64,000 bases of DNA from a virus, in IMG/VR virus record IMGVR_UViG_3300032240_000608, positions 1 to 64,000 of that record; one strand, given 5' to 3'. A program made the position numbers and the translations under genes. Positions 7,697-18,000 of this stretch are shown here, in pieces. A model generated the notes under the pieces. That model saw nothing but the letters and a program-made list of their open reading frames with translations. It had not been told where the DNA came from and did no database searches. Every line of letters starts with the position of its first letter. The stretch's first letter is position 1.

Positions 7697-7921
7697 TTTT
7701 GGTTTGCGTGGCGCTTTTTTAGGTGCAGCTGGCTTTTGACCTGCTGGCTTTTTAGGCGCTGGCTTCTTTGCAGGTTTAGCAATTGATGTAACAACAGCTT
7801 CAGAAGCTTTTTCCGCTACAGGAGTAGGTGCAACTGGTGCTTCTACTTTGTATGGAACTTCTGGTGCTGTAGTAGCTTCTGCTGGCTTAGAACCAAATAG
7901 TTTTTTAATAAATCCGATCAT
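7679..7921 (-). CDS. Ala/Pro/Lys-rich basic tail protein, 80 aa
   Basis: Short amphipathic N-terminus (MIGFIKKLFG) followed by a low-complexity Ala-Pro-Lys tail resembling histone H1 or HU-type C-terminal tails (AKKPAPKKPAGQKPA, then APKKAPRKPKSKPQA). It may bind DNA or another polyanion, possibly a packaged basic protein; inference from composition only. AAGGAG ribosome site lies 8 bases upstream and a GTAAATA late-type box farther upstream on the minus strand. Confidence 0.7.
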   Translation of the reverse strand: MIGFIKKLFGSKPAEATTAPEVPYKVEAPVAPTPVAEKASEAVVTSIAKPAKKPAPKKPAGQKPAAPKKAPRKPKSKPQA

Positions 7922-7929
7922 ATCGAAAT

Positions 7930-7950
7930 CTCCTTAGGAGTTTTATTTAC
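7930..7950 (-). promoter_or_regulatory. Minus-strand late box with weak SD hairpin
   Basis: On the minus strand GTAAATA occupies 7950-7944. It is followed by CTCC (7940-7937), TAA, GGAG (7933-7930), a 4-bp stem that hides the AAGGAG ribosome site. Late RNA expected to begin near 7938 would lose part of the left arm. Weak version of the arrangement at 39600 and 63947. Confidence 0.4.
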
Positions 7951-7964
7951 TTCAATTTGCAGGC

Positions 7965-7971
7965 TTAAATA
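7965..7971 (+). promoter_or_regulatory. Late-type box placing iscU start at +1
   Basis: TTAAATA at 7965-7971 is followed after 5 bases by the iscU ATG (7977). In T4 late promoters transcription begins about 6 bases past this box, so the mRNA would be leaderless; no Shine-Dalgarno sequence is visible. Confidence 0.5.
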
Positions 7972-7976
7972 CAAAT

Positions 7977-8357
7977 ATGGCATATTCAGACAAAGTTATC
8001 GATCATTACGAAAACCCGAGAAACGTTGGATCTTTTCCAAAAGACGATCCTAGTGTTGGCACGGGTATGGTTGGTGCTCCTGCTTGTGGCGATGTAATGA
8101 AACTACAGATAAAGGTGGAAGATGGCATTATCACAGATGCGAAATTTAAAACTTACGGATGCGGCTCTGCAATCGCAAGTTCGAGCCTTGTTACCGAGTG
8201 GGTCAAGGGCAAAACGCTGGAGCAAGCAGGACGCATTAAGAACAGTGAGATTGCAGAAGAACTCGCATTACCGCCAGTCAAGATTCATTGCAGTATACTT
8301 GCGGAAGATGCTATCAAGGCCGCTGTAAATGATTATCTTAACCGAAACAGCCACTAA
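7977..8357 (+). CDS. iscU: IscU-type iron-sulfur cluster scaffold (126 aa)
   Basis: Scaffold on which [2Fe-2S] clusters are built. All signature residues are present: C37 in GAPACGD, D39, C62 in TYGCGSAIASSS, and H104-C105 in KIHCSILAEDAI. The HscA chaperone recognition motif LPPVK is intact (98-102), so the protein should be able to use the host HscA/HscB release machinery. Length matches bacterial IscU. It overlaps iscA by 29 bases. No cysteine desulfurase (IscS) is in the window, so sulfur must come from the host or another phage gene. Confidence 0.93.
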   Translation: MAYSDKVIDHYENPRNVGSFPKDDPSVGTGMVGAPACGDVMKLQIKVEDGIITDAKFKTYGCGSAIASSSLVTEWVKGKTLEQAGRIKNSEIAEELALPPVKIHCSILAEDAIKAAVNDYLNRNSH

Positions 8358-8655
8358 ACGAATCAAGCAGAATTTAGAAAAACGTGGCAAAGGCGTTGGT
8401 ATACGCTTAGGTGTAAGGACTACAGGCTGTAGTGGACTGGCATATACTATGGAATATGTTGATGAATATACAGCCGAAGTGGGTGTAACTAATTTTGCTC
8501 AACGAGACTTTGTGGTATTAGTAGATGCAAAAAGCCTGGCCTATCTAGATGGGCTAACTGTAGACTGGGTCCGCAATGGACTCAATGAAGGATTTGATTT
8601 TGTCAATCCAAATGAACGTGACCGCTGTGGTTGCGGAGAAAGTTTTCGAATCTAG
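8329..8655 (+). CDS. iscA: IscA-type (A-type) Fe-S carrier (108 aa)
   Basis: A-type carrier that receives clusters and delivers them to apo-proteins. The three ligands are visible: C34 in TTGCSGLAY and C100/C102 in RCGCGESF. The LTETATKRI N-terminus and the FDFVNPN block before the C-terminal pair are typical. Translationally coupled to iscU through a 29-base overlap. A second A-type carrier is encoded at 42242-42568. Confidence 0.92.
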   Translation: MIILTETATKRIKQNLEKRGKGVGIRLGVRTTGCSGLAYTMEYVDEYTAEVGVTNFAQRDFVVLVDAKSLAYLDGLTVDWVRNGLNEGFDFVNPNERDRCGCGESFRI

Positions 8656-8939
8656 TATTTGCCCACCGGTAATGTTGTACTAGCCGGCATATCCCAAATT
8701 TGTTTACGCTCAACGCCCTTGCGTTGTGCAAATCTCTTGTGATCGCAGTTCGAACAGCAGTGGAAATAGTTATTGCTCAGTCTCTTTCTCGCGATTTTCT
8801 TTAGATCACGATAAAACATCTCATCACAATTATCACAACGAAACTCAGCAACTGTTTTGAGTTTTGAATAACAATGCTCTTTACCTAGCTTGCTGACCCT
8901 TATATATTCGGTTATCTGTTGTCGTGTACGAAGGAACAT
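8652..8939 (-). CDS. Zinc-ribbon-like protein, 95 aa
   Basis: Contains FRCDNC and CCSNCDHKRFAQ, two Cys pairs that would form a zinc ribbon, followed by a basic segment (KGVERKQ). Related small proteins with this 'KRLSNN...CSNC' layout occur in many T4-like phages; their function is not established. Convergent with iscA (stop codons overlap by 4 bases). The start codon is 4 bases past a minus-strand GTAAATA late box with no ribosome site, so a leaderless late mRNA is expected. Confidence 0.75.
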   Translation of the reverse strand: MFLRTRQQITEYIRVSKLGKEHCYSKLKTVAEFRCDNCDEMFYRDLKKIARKRLSNNYFHCCSNCDHKRFAQRKGVERKQIWDMPASTTLPVGKY

Positions 8940-8943
8940 ATTG

Positions 8944-8950
8944 TATTTAC
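8944..8950 (-). promoter_or_regulatory. Minus-strand late-type box at a leaderless start
   Basis: GTAAATA reads 8950 to 8944 on the minus strand, with four bases (CAAT) to the ATG of the zinc-ribbon gene. Confidence 0.5.
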
Positions 8951-8972
8951 ATTAGGCTTTTAAAAATTTGGG

Positions 8973-8979
8973 CTAAATA
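8973..8979 (+). promoter_or_regulatory. Late-type promoter box for the giant fibre gene
   Basis: CTAAATA followed by C, 31 bases before ATG 9011, which has a GGGATGAG ribosome site. Matches the NTAAATA boxes found before other structural genes here. Confidence 0.6.
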
Positions 8980-9010
8980 CTCCAGTAAGCATTAAATCTT
9001 GGGATGAGCT

Positions 9011-12000
9011 ATGGCAAGAAAAATAATTGATATTGGTACAGTTGGTAATGACGGTACAGGCGATAGTATTCGCGATTCGTTTAATAAAGTTAACGACAAC
9101 TTCTTAGAACTATATAGTTCCCTAGGATTAGGTGATAAACTTAAATTCACAGGACTTTCAGATGTTCCAACATCTTATATTGGTCAAGAAGGCGCAGTAC
9201 TCACAGTTAATCAAACTACAACCGGACTTAAATTTAAACAGATTACTCCAGGTGTAGGTATAACGATTGATTCAACTACTAATCCAAATGAGATCAAGCT
9301 AAATGCTGTGTTCTCGCAGATTTCAGCAGACAAGGCTCCGCAACTTGGTGGCGACCTTAGTGCTACATCGGGTGGCATTAGTTATCGAATTAAAGATCTT
9401 TCAACACCGATTTTACCTAGTGAAGCAGCAAGTAAAGGATATGTTGATACTAAAATCTCAAGAGCTGGCGTAAATGCTATAGATCCAGCTACAAATACTA
9501 CTAACTCTGCGTTTGGACGTATGACTGGTCCATTGATACTAAGTCGTAATCCACAACCAGAAGATGACACTGTCTTTGACGGCTTGATCGCTGCTACTAA
9601 ATCATATGTTGATAATGCAGCGTTTGGCTCTGTTGCTAACTTGTATGTTGCTACTTCTGGACAAGATGCTCGTGTTGGTGTATCCGACGAACTACAAGGC
9701 CGTGCATTAGCCTACGCCTATCGCACAGTTGAAGCAGCACTAAGACGTGCTGAAGAATTAATGCTAGAGTCTCGAGTTGAAATTGGACCTTACAAAAAGA
9801 TTTTAACATATAGCGGTGGCACTGGTGTTTGTACTCTAAGCAACATTGGTATTTCTGGCGAATCGGGAAGTGGCTTTAGTGCAGCGGCATTAATGAGTGT
9901 CGATGTTGCGGTACTAAGTTCTCCTGGTGCTAACTATCAAGTTAACGATGTCATTACGATTTCGGGAGGCACAGTTGCTACTAATGGTCAAAGAGCCACT
10001 ATCAAGGTATTAAGTACTACAGCAAGTCCTGGAGCTATTCTTACTTTTTCAATTATTTCTACAGGTGTATACTCAGCTATCCCAGGAAATCTTGCGGTAA
10101 CAACTACCAGCAACAGTGCCTATGGCTCTGGTGCAAAATTTGATTTAACCTATAAAGTTAACAATGTAAAAATTAATAACCCAGGTACAGGCTATGGACT
10201 AGTATCTGTTCGTATTACAGGAGGTGGTGGCTCAGGTGCATTTGGTGTTGCCAACGTTCTAGGTGGTACTATCACTGGTGTTAGTATTACAGATCCTGGT
10301 TCGGGGTTCACATCTGTTCCAACAGTTGTAGCCAATCTTCCTACATTCGCTATCTATACAGCAGGCCTAAAGACTGATTTTACTGGTAACTATGCTTCAA
10401 ACACTCTGCAGGCTGCTGCTACTAGAGATATCCGACCTGGTCTTTATCTTCGTGGTGAAACATCTGGTGCGTTAGCACAGATCCTAACACATACCGGAGA
10501 TCTCGATGCACAAGGCAATGAGTTATTTGACGTTGATATTGTCTATGGTAACTTTGTTATCGGCGAAACTATTTCATACGGTGACGTTACTAAAAACACT
10601 CAGATCACTGTGTTCATCGAAAGCGGGATCTATGAAGAAAACTATCCATTAAAAGTACCACAAAACGTTTCGATTATCGGAGATGAATTCCGACGTGTTA
10701 TTATTAAACCAAGATCAGGGGCTAGTTCAAGTCCGTGGGCATTCCAAAACTTTAGAAGAGATTTAACTGTTGACGGTCTTACTACTGCTACAACATTATT
10801 CGGTAACCACTACTTAACAAATCCCATTCAGCCAGTCTATCCTATTGTTGTTAACGCAGGAAAGTATAATGCGGCTGCGCAATTACTGTATCTTAATAAA
10901 TTTTTCATCCAGGAAGAACTAATCGGTTGGATTGATTATCAAATAAGTCACCGCATCGAACCGTTCGATGGCCAATTTACATTTAACACTGTAACCTATA
11001 ATAAAAATATAGGACTAGTTATAGAAGCAGTTATGGCAGATCTAGTATTAGGCAGCAGCTATCTGTCAACTACTTTTGCAACAGCATACCTAAGATCATA
11101 CAATCTAGCCGATACTACCGCTCAGAAACCTCAAATAATCGCAGGTATTAACAAAGCTAAAAGTTTAATATTAAACACAATATACGGGTCTACAACTTAT
11201 GTAAGTTCGTCAACTAAGATTACTGCATCATTTAAAATTATCACCGATGTCATTCAGTCTTTATCATACCCAACAGCTACATTAACCTATGCGAATCCAT
11301 CGAGTATCACTACTGACGGAACTCGTGCTAAAAATATATTAGTAGCTAACAGATCGTTTATAAGAGATGAAGTTATCGGATATCTTACCGACTCTGGAAT
11401 TGCTGCAGGTATCGCTAGTTATGATCCAGTAGTGTTTAGTCGAAATATTGGATATCTAGTCGACGCAATAGTATTTGATCTAGTCTACGGTGGAACCAGC
11501 CAGTCTATTTTATATGGACAATCTTTTTATAAAACCGATGGAACAATTAATAACGTATGGGAAAGAAATTCGTTCGCTCCGGCCCTTACACAACTTAAAG
11601 TTATTATTCCACAGGTTATATCAAATGGTACAAGCTGGACTGGTAAATCTAGTTCAAACACCACAAGCCAGGTTATAAATTTAACTGCGGCTTCAAGTAG
11701 CGGTGGATCGGCAACAACACTAAATGCAGCATTTGATATTGTAAAAGATATTCTTGCTAATGGCATTAATGCAACTTCAACAATATCTCCAGTAATTCCT
11801 ACATATACAGACGGAGTCAATGCTCCGTTAAATGCTGATCGTCTCACAACACTTACTGCAAAATCAACTATACAAGCACAGACGCTTGCATTCTTAAATG
11901 CTGAATATAATTCAGGAACATTCAGTTATAATTCTAAATTGTGTAAGAGAGATGCAGGACTAATTGTTGATGCTCTAGTATTCGATCTTCGATACGGCGG

Positions 12001-15000
12001 CTATAACAGAACGGTATCTGCAGCATTAAAATACTTCCAGAGTGCTAGTGCAATAATTGCAATCACTACACAGTTAGATGAAACAGTGGCAGCAATGCTA
12101 AAGATTGCCAGCTTGGCAAGAAGTGTAATACAGAATCAATCAGCAGGGGTTGGTGGTCCGTTCACTGGAGGATACTATCAAGAGTATGGCCAACAGATAA
12201 TTGATCAAGCCTATATCTACGAAACAGGCACTCCAGCAATTATCACTAACTTGATAAATGCAGTTATTGATATTGTTAGTGGTTCGACATCGTTGAATTT
12301 ACCAAAGGACAATAACAAGATAGACGTATTCTTGTGTAACGATGCTGTGATGATCAGAAAGGTTAGCGCACAGGGCCAAGGCGGCTTTATGATGGTACTA
12401 GATCCACAAGGTCAGATCCTCGCTAAATCTCCGTACTGTCAGGAATCAGCATCCTTTATCGGATCAACTGGCCGTAAACAGTTTGCTGGTGGTATGTTCG
12501 TTGACGGGTTTGCAGGTAACTTAGAATTTAGAATGTCGTCTGCGGCCAGCACAACTAAAATTTCTGTTACTGGTTTAGGACGTTTCCCTAACTTACCAGC
12601 ATCTGTAATTGTTTCTGACAGCGTGTATCGACTAAACTATGTTAGAGATTTTGTATACGGACCAGCAGGTACTTTTAGTTATGACCAAACAGCATTTTCA
12701 AACGACATTGGCAGAATTGTTAATGCAGCATTAGACGATCTAATCTTTGGAACAAACTACCGCTCAATCACTGTAGGTCTATCTTATCTACAAAGTTCTA
12801 CAATTCAACAGCAACGAGTTCAAACAATAGCAGGTATTAATAAAGCTAAGGAATATGTTCTAGCATTAATATCTAACGGAACAGAGAAGACAGCGATCGA
12901 TGCCTCAATGTCAATTGTTACAACTATTATTAATAGTAGTGCCGCAAGTAGTGCTCCAGCACTAACATATACCAATTCTCTCAACACAGCATCTGGCATT
13001 ATCAATGGTGCTAGAGAGTTGATTGCCAATAGAGATTTCTTAATTGACGAAGTTATCCAATACATCAATGCTAACCTAAGTCCAGAAGTTGTATCAGGAT
13101 ACAATGAAGCGACACGCCGTGCTGCCATTGGAGTATTGGTTGATGCATTAGCCTTTGACTTGTTCTATGGCGGAAACAGCGCAACCGTCACTGCTGCTAA
13201 ATCCTACTACAACGATTTTGGTATTTCCATTCTTGGTACACAAATCGGACTGGTAGTATCAGCATACACTCGATTAAAAAATATTATCGGATTTGTTATC
13301 CAAGCTACAACTGGATGGACTAAGAATACATCATTGGTACAAAGCACTTCAGCAGGAGCTGGTACTAGTGGAGCTGCTACATCTGTTGGCACACTGGTGC
13401 AAATTGTTATTGATGTTATTAATACTGGGGTTGTTGCTGCACCGTCAACAGTCAATCCAACGTATGCCAATGGTACAAACTACGTTTCATATAGTACAGA
13501 CAAAGCAACGATTGTCGCTGGGTTGAGTACTGTTCAATCAAACGTTATTAAATTTATTAATTCAACCTACGGTGCAGGTGGCAGCTCTGCAACTATTGTA
13601 TTAGATCCATCAACACCGTATATATTTGACGTCGGTCCACAGAACTGTACGATCACTAATGCAAGTCCTGCAGTTATTACGAAAGTAAGCCACAATCTAC
13701 AAGCTGGTGCAACATTGGTGTTTTCATCAACTGGTACACTACCAGCAGGTCTTACAGCTGGACAACGATACTATGTTCTACTAGATGGTCTAGGTGCAAA
13801 CTACTTCCGTGTTACAGATACTATTGGAAGTATTACTCCTGTATCGACAACTTCAGCAGGTTCCGGCACACACATTTACGATCGTATCTATGAAATCTTG
13901 ATGCCTGGTAATCGATCAATGTTGTCAAACGACTTTACACAGATTGCAGACCTAGGCTACGGAGTTATTGCAACTAACGGCGGCTTGACAGAAGCTGTGT
14001 CAATGTTTACATACTACTGCCAAATTAGCTATTACTCAATTAACGGCGGACAGATTCGTTCGATCGCTGGTTCATCGGCACACGGTAGATTTGCTCTAGT
14101 CGCTGAAGGTAGCGATCCTTTAGAAGTTCCAACTCCGACAGACTTGTATTATAATCTATCTCAGGCTATTACCTGTTACTATCCATCTGGTACTTACTCA
14201 AACTCCTCTCAGGGTGTAATTATCTATGTTAACAATTACAGTTACATTCCTTTGCCTAACAGTGAACTTGAGGTCGATCACGGTAGTGGTATTCTTTATC
14301 GTTACCCAGTTAATTCTGCATACACTGGCAGCGATTTACCAAATGGCGTTGCTCGACTAACACTTGGTTCATCAACAGGTGCTACTGGCCTGTCAGGATT
14401 GTACACTTCAGTTCCAGACGGGACAATTATGACTATACGACAAAGTCAGTCATTGATGTTGTCTGGTAACTTATCCGGAGTAACTGTTAGACCGTCAACT
14501 GGTTTAGTCTTTACAGAATCAGCAACAAACGTATATCGTGTTTTACAATTTACAGATTATCTAGATCCAGGTGCACCATATACCTGTACTATCAGTATAG
14601 CTAATCCTGCAGTCATCACTAAAACGAATCACGGACTGTTGGTAAACTATCCTGTTATATTCTCAACAACCGGCGCATTACCTACAGGGCTTACAGCTGG
14701 TCAAACTTATTATGTTCTAGGTACTAATCTAACACAAGACAGCTTTACTGTATCAACACTGAAAGGTGGTGGGGCTATTATAACAACCGCTATCGGGTCT
14801 GGAACACACAAGTATACTCCAACAGGTATTACAACTACCTTATTGAGAGAGAACTACAGCTACATCTATCTAACTGTATACCAACCAAACGATTATTCTG
14901 CGATAGCAACAACTGCTACAGCAACAGCAACAACTACTGCGTCAATGACCGGGTCAAGTATTAGTGGAACTACATTAACTGTAGGAACACTAGCATCTGG

Positions 15001-18000
15001 AACTATTTTATCAGGTATGGTGTTGACCGGTGGCAGCATTATTGCAGGAACATATATTGTTGCTAACATCCCAGGAGTAATTACTGGTACAACAACTTAT
15101 ATTTCATTAACTGGTACTAGTGTTACCGCAGCAGCGACTTATACAGCCGTTGCTGTTAAGTCTACTAGTGGTTCAGGTACTGGTGCAACATTTACCGTTG
15201 TAAAAACTGGTTCAGGTACTAGTTATAACGGCGTTACAACTATCACTGTAGTAAGTGGTGGTACAGGTTATACAGTTGGCGACACTATCACAATTAGTGG
15301 AGCAGTACTGGGTGGGGTTGTAACAACCAACGACTTAACATTCACTCTGGCAACAAGTGTAAACAGTACATCATATTGGACTGTGAGTGCAAGTCAGACA
15401 CAAACATCAACTACTATCACCGGTACAAGTAATCAATTTACAGTAGGGACTTCGACTGGTGCGGTAGTCAACCAACCGATTAAGTTTGGTATTAGCACAC
15501 AGGCATCTATTTCAGATGGCCCTACTGCATATATTACTGTAGGTACTACTGATGGTATGGTTCTTAATATGCCGTTGGTATTCACTGTTACTAGTGGATC
15601 AGCATTTGGTGGACTAGTCAGCGGAACAACTTACTATGTTAAATCGATTATCAGCGGAACACAAATTACACTAAGTGGAACGTCGGGTGGAACTACTCTT
15701 TCTGTAACGTCGGGCTCGGGCTCAATGACCGTGGTTACTGGTGGAACTATTCCAGGCGGTGTGACTGCCGGAACAACGTATTATATTTCTGCTATTCCAT
15801 CTTCGACCACTGTGTCAATTAGTCTGTATCAGCGTATTGATTTAACAACTACTGCAACCACAGTAACATCAGCAACATTGCCAGGTTGTACAATCGTTGG
15901 CACAACACTAACTGTTGGCAGCGGAGTTACTGGCACTATCACAGCTGGTATGGTACTGTCGGGAGGCACCGTAGTAGCAGGTACTTACATTATTTCTAAC
16001 ATAAGTGGTCTTGGTGACGGCAGTACTTGGTTAATTAGTACTAGCCAAACAGTGTCAACTCCTACAAGTGTTACAGCTACAGGTTATAACGTTAACATTG
16101 GTAGCACCACTGTGGTTCAGAGAGGACAACCGATTGCATTTACAGGTACCACATTTGGTAATCTTGTAAGTGGTACTGAGTATTATATTGCTGCTATTCC
16201 AACATCATCAACTGTGGTGTTAAGCTCAACGGCCGCGATGACTGCGGTATTTGTTGTTACAGCAGCGACTGGTACAGTATCAACTTCTACTAAATTTAAA
16301 CAGTACGCAGTTTCAACAACTTCAGGATCTATATCAACTGTTATCAGCGGTGGCATCACAGCCAACGTAACTAGCGGCGGCACCGCAGGAATATTTACTA
16401 CTCCATACGCACACGGATTTATTGCAGGAGATGTTATTAAAGTTAGTTCTTCTGGAACACTAGCAACCGGTATAGTCAGCAATGCGCATTATTTTGTTAT
16501 TGCAACTAACCTAACATCAACAACATTCTCTGTGTCATTATCCCCCGGCGGTTCAGCAGTTCTAACATCGGGCACACCAACAGGAACATTAGTTGTTGGT
16601 AAAGTAGTTGGAAGAACTGGTGACAAATTTGTTGCGGTAGTTGCACTAGGCCCTTATGACAGAGCAAGAGCTGTTGGATCAGTGTTCAACTTTAAAGGTG
16701 TTGATTACATCATTACACGTTACGATCCAGAAACTGTAACTAATACAGCGTTCGGTCGTGTCTATGTTCAAAGAATAAATCTTACAACAGGCGTTCAATC
16801 CGATACGGGATTTGCAGATAGTGTAGTATCTTATGTTGCATCAGTAACACTAAAAGCTTCAGTACGTAGAGGCAGTTCGAATGCCAACGGTACACTAACA
16901 ATTCGTATTGCGTTGACTCGTGTTACAGGACACGACTTGCTGGACATCGGTACTGGCTCATATGCAGATACAAACTATCCAAACGAAATTTACGGTCCAG
17001 CTGTAAATGCTCGTAACCCGGCAGGTGAAACTGTTGAACGATCAGTAGGTCGTGTGTTCTATGTGACCACTGACCAATACGGTAACTTTAGAGTTGGCCC
17101 GTACTTTAGCGTTGACCAAGGTACTGGTAAGGTATCATTCTCTGCAGCGATTGCGTTGAGTAACTTAGACGGTCTAGGATTTAAACGCGGTGTTCCAATT
17201 AGTGAATTCTCAACAGACTCATCATTTGCCAACAATGCAACTGACACTGTGCCAACACAGAACGCAACACGTATCTATTTAGAACGTAGATTGGGATTAA
17301 CGCACACAGGTGCTGCCGTTGATAACGGACAATTGATTCCGATTAATACAGGCGGTTTCCTAGCGTTGAACGGTTCCTTGAAGATGAAGGGCAATGCAGA
17401 CTTTAATAACAACAAGATTATTAATCTGTCAAATCCAACAGATCCTCAAGATGCTGTTAACCTAAGAAGCCTAACACTAGGCAACATTACTGGATTTACA
17501 TTTACTAATCCATCAAATAGTCAAATTGCCACATTCAATAGCAGTGGCTTTGTTGTTAACTCATCAATGGGTGGCGATGCTACCGTGTCGCTAAGTGGAA
17601 ATACTCTAACACTTACAATATCAGCAAGTGCCATTGTAAACAGCAAGGTCAGTGCTTCAGCTGCTATCGATCAAAGCAAACTGGCAATGACTGCTGCCGG
17701 CACAAGAACTAACGCCACAGGTATTACCCAAGCAGAAAGAGGCCTTGCAAGTTTTGACGATACACAATTTACAGTAACCAATGGTTGGGTAACTGTTAAA
17801 GATAACGGCTTACAGCTACCTAAGATCGCACAAATTGCAGCATATAGTGTTGTAGGTAATAATAGCAATAGTACAGCTAATGTAACAGCAGTTCCATATG
17901 CATCTATTGTTGATACAGGTGCTGGTATTAAGAAATCGCAATACAGTTCAACTGGCTTCTTGAGAAGAACTAACTCATCAGTTAGTGGCGGTACATTGGA

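Noticed and set aside
11527-11847. Minus-strand open frames inside the giant fibre (also 12820-13128, 13207-13470, 16183-16482)
   Set aside because: No ribosome sites, hydrophobic antisense composition produced by Thr/Ser/Asn-rich sense codons; shadows.
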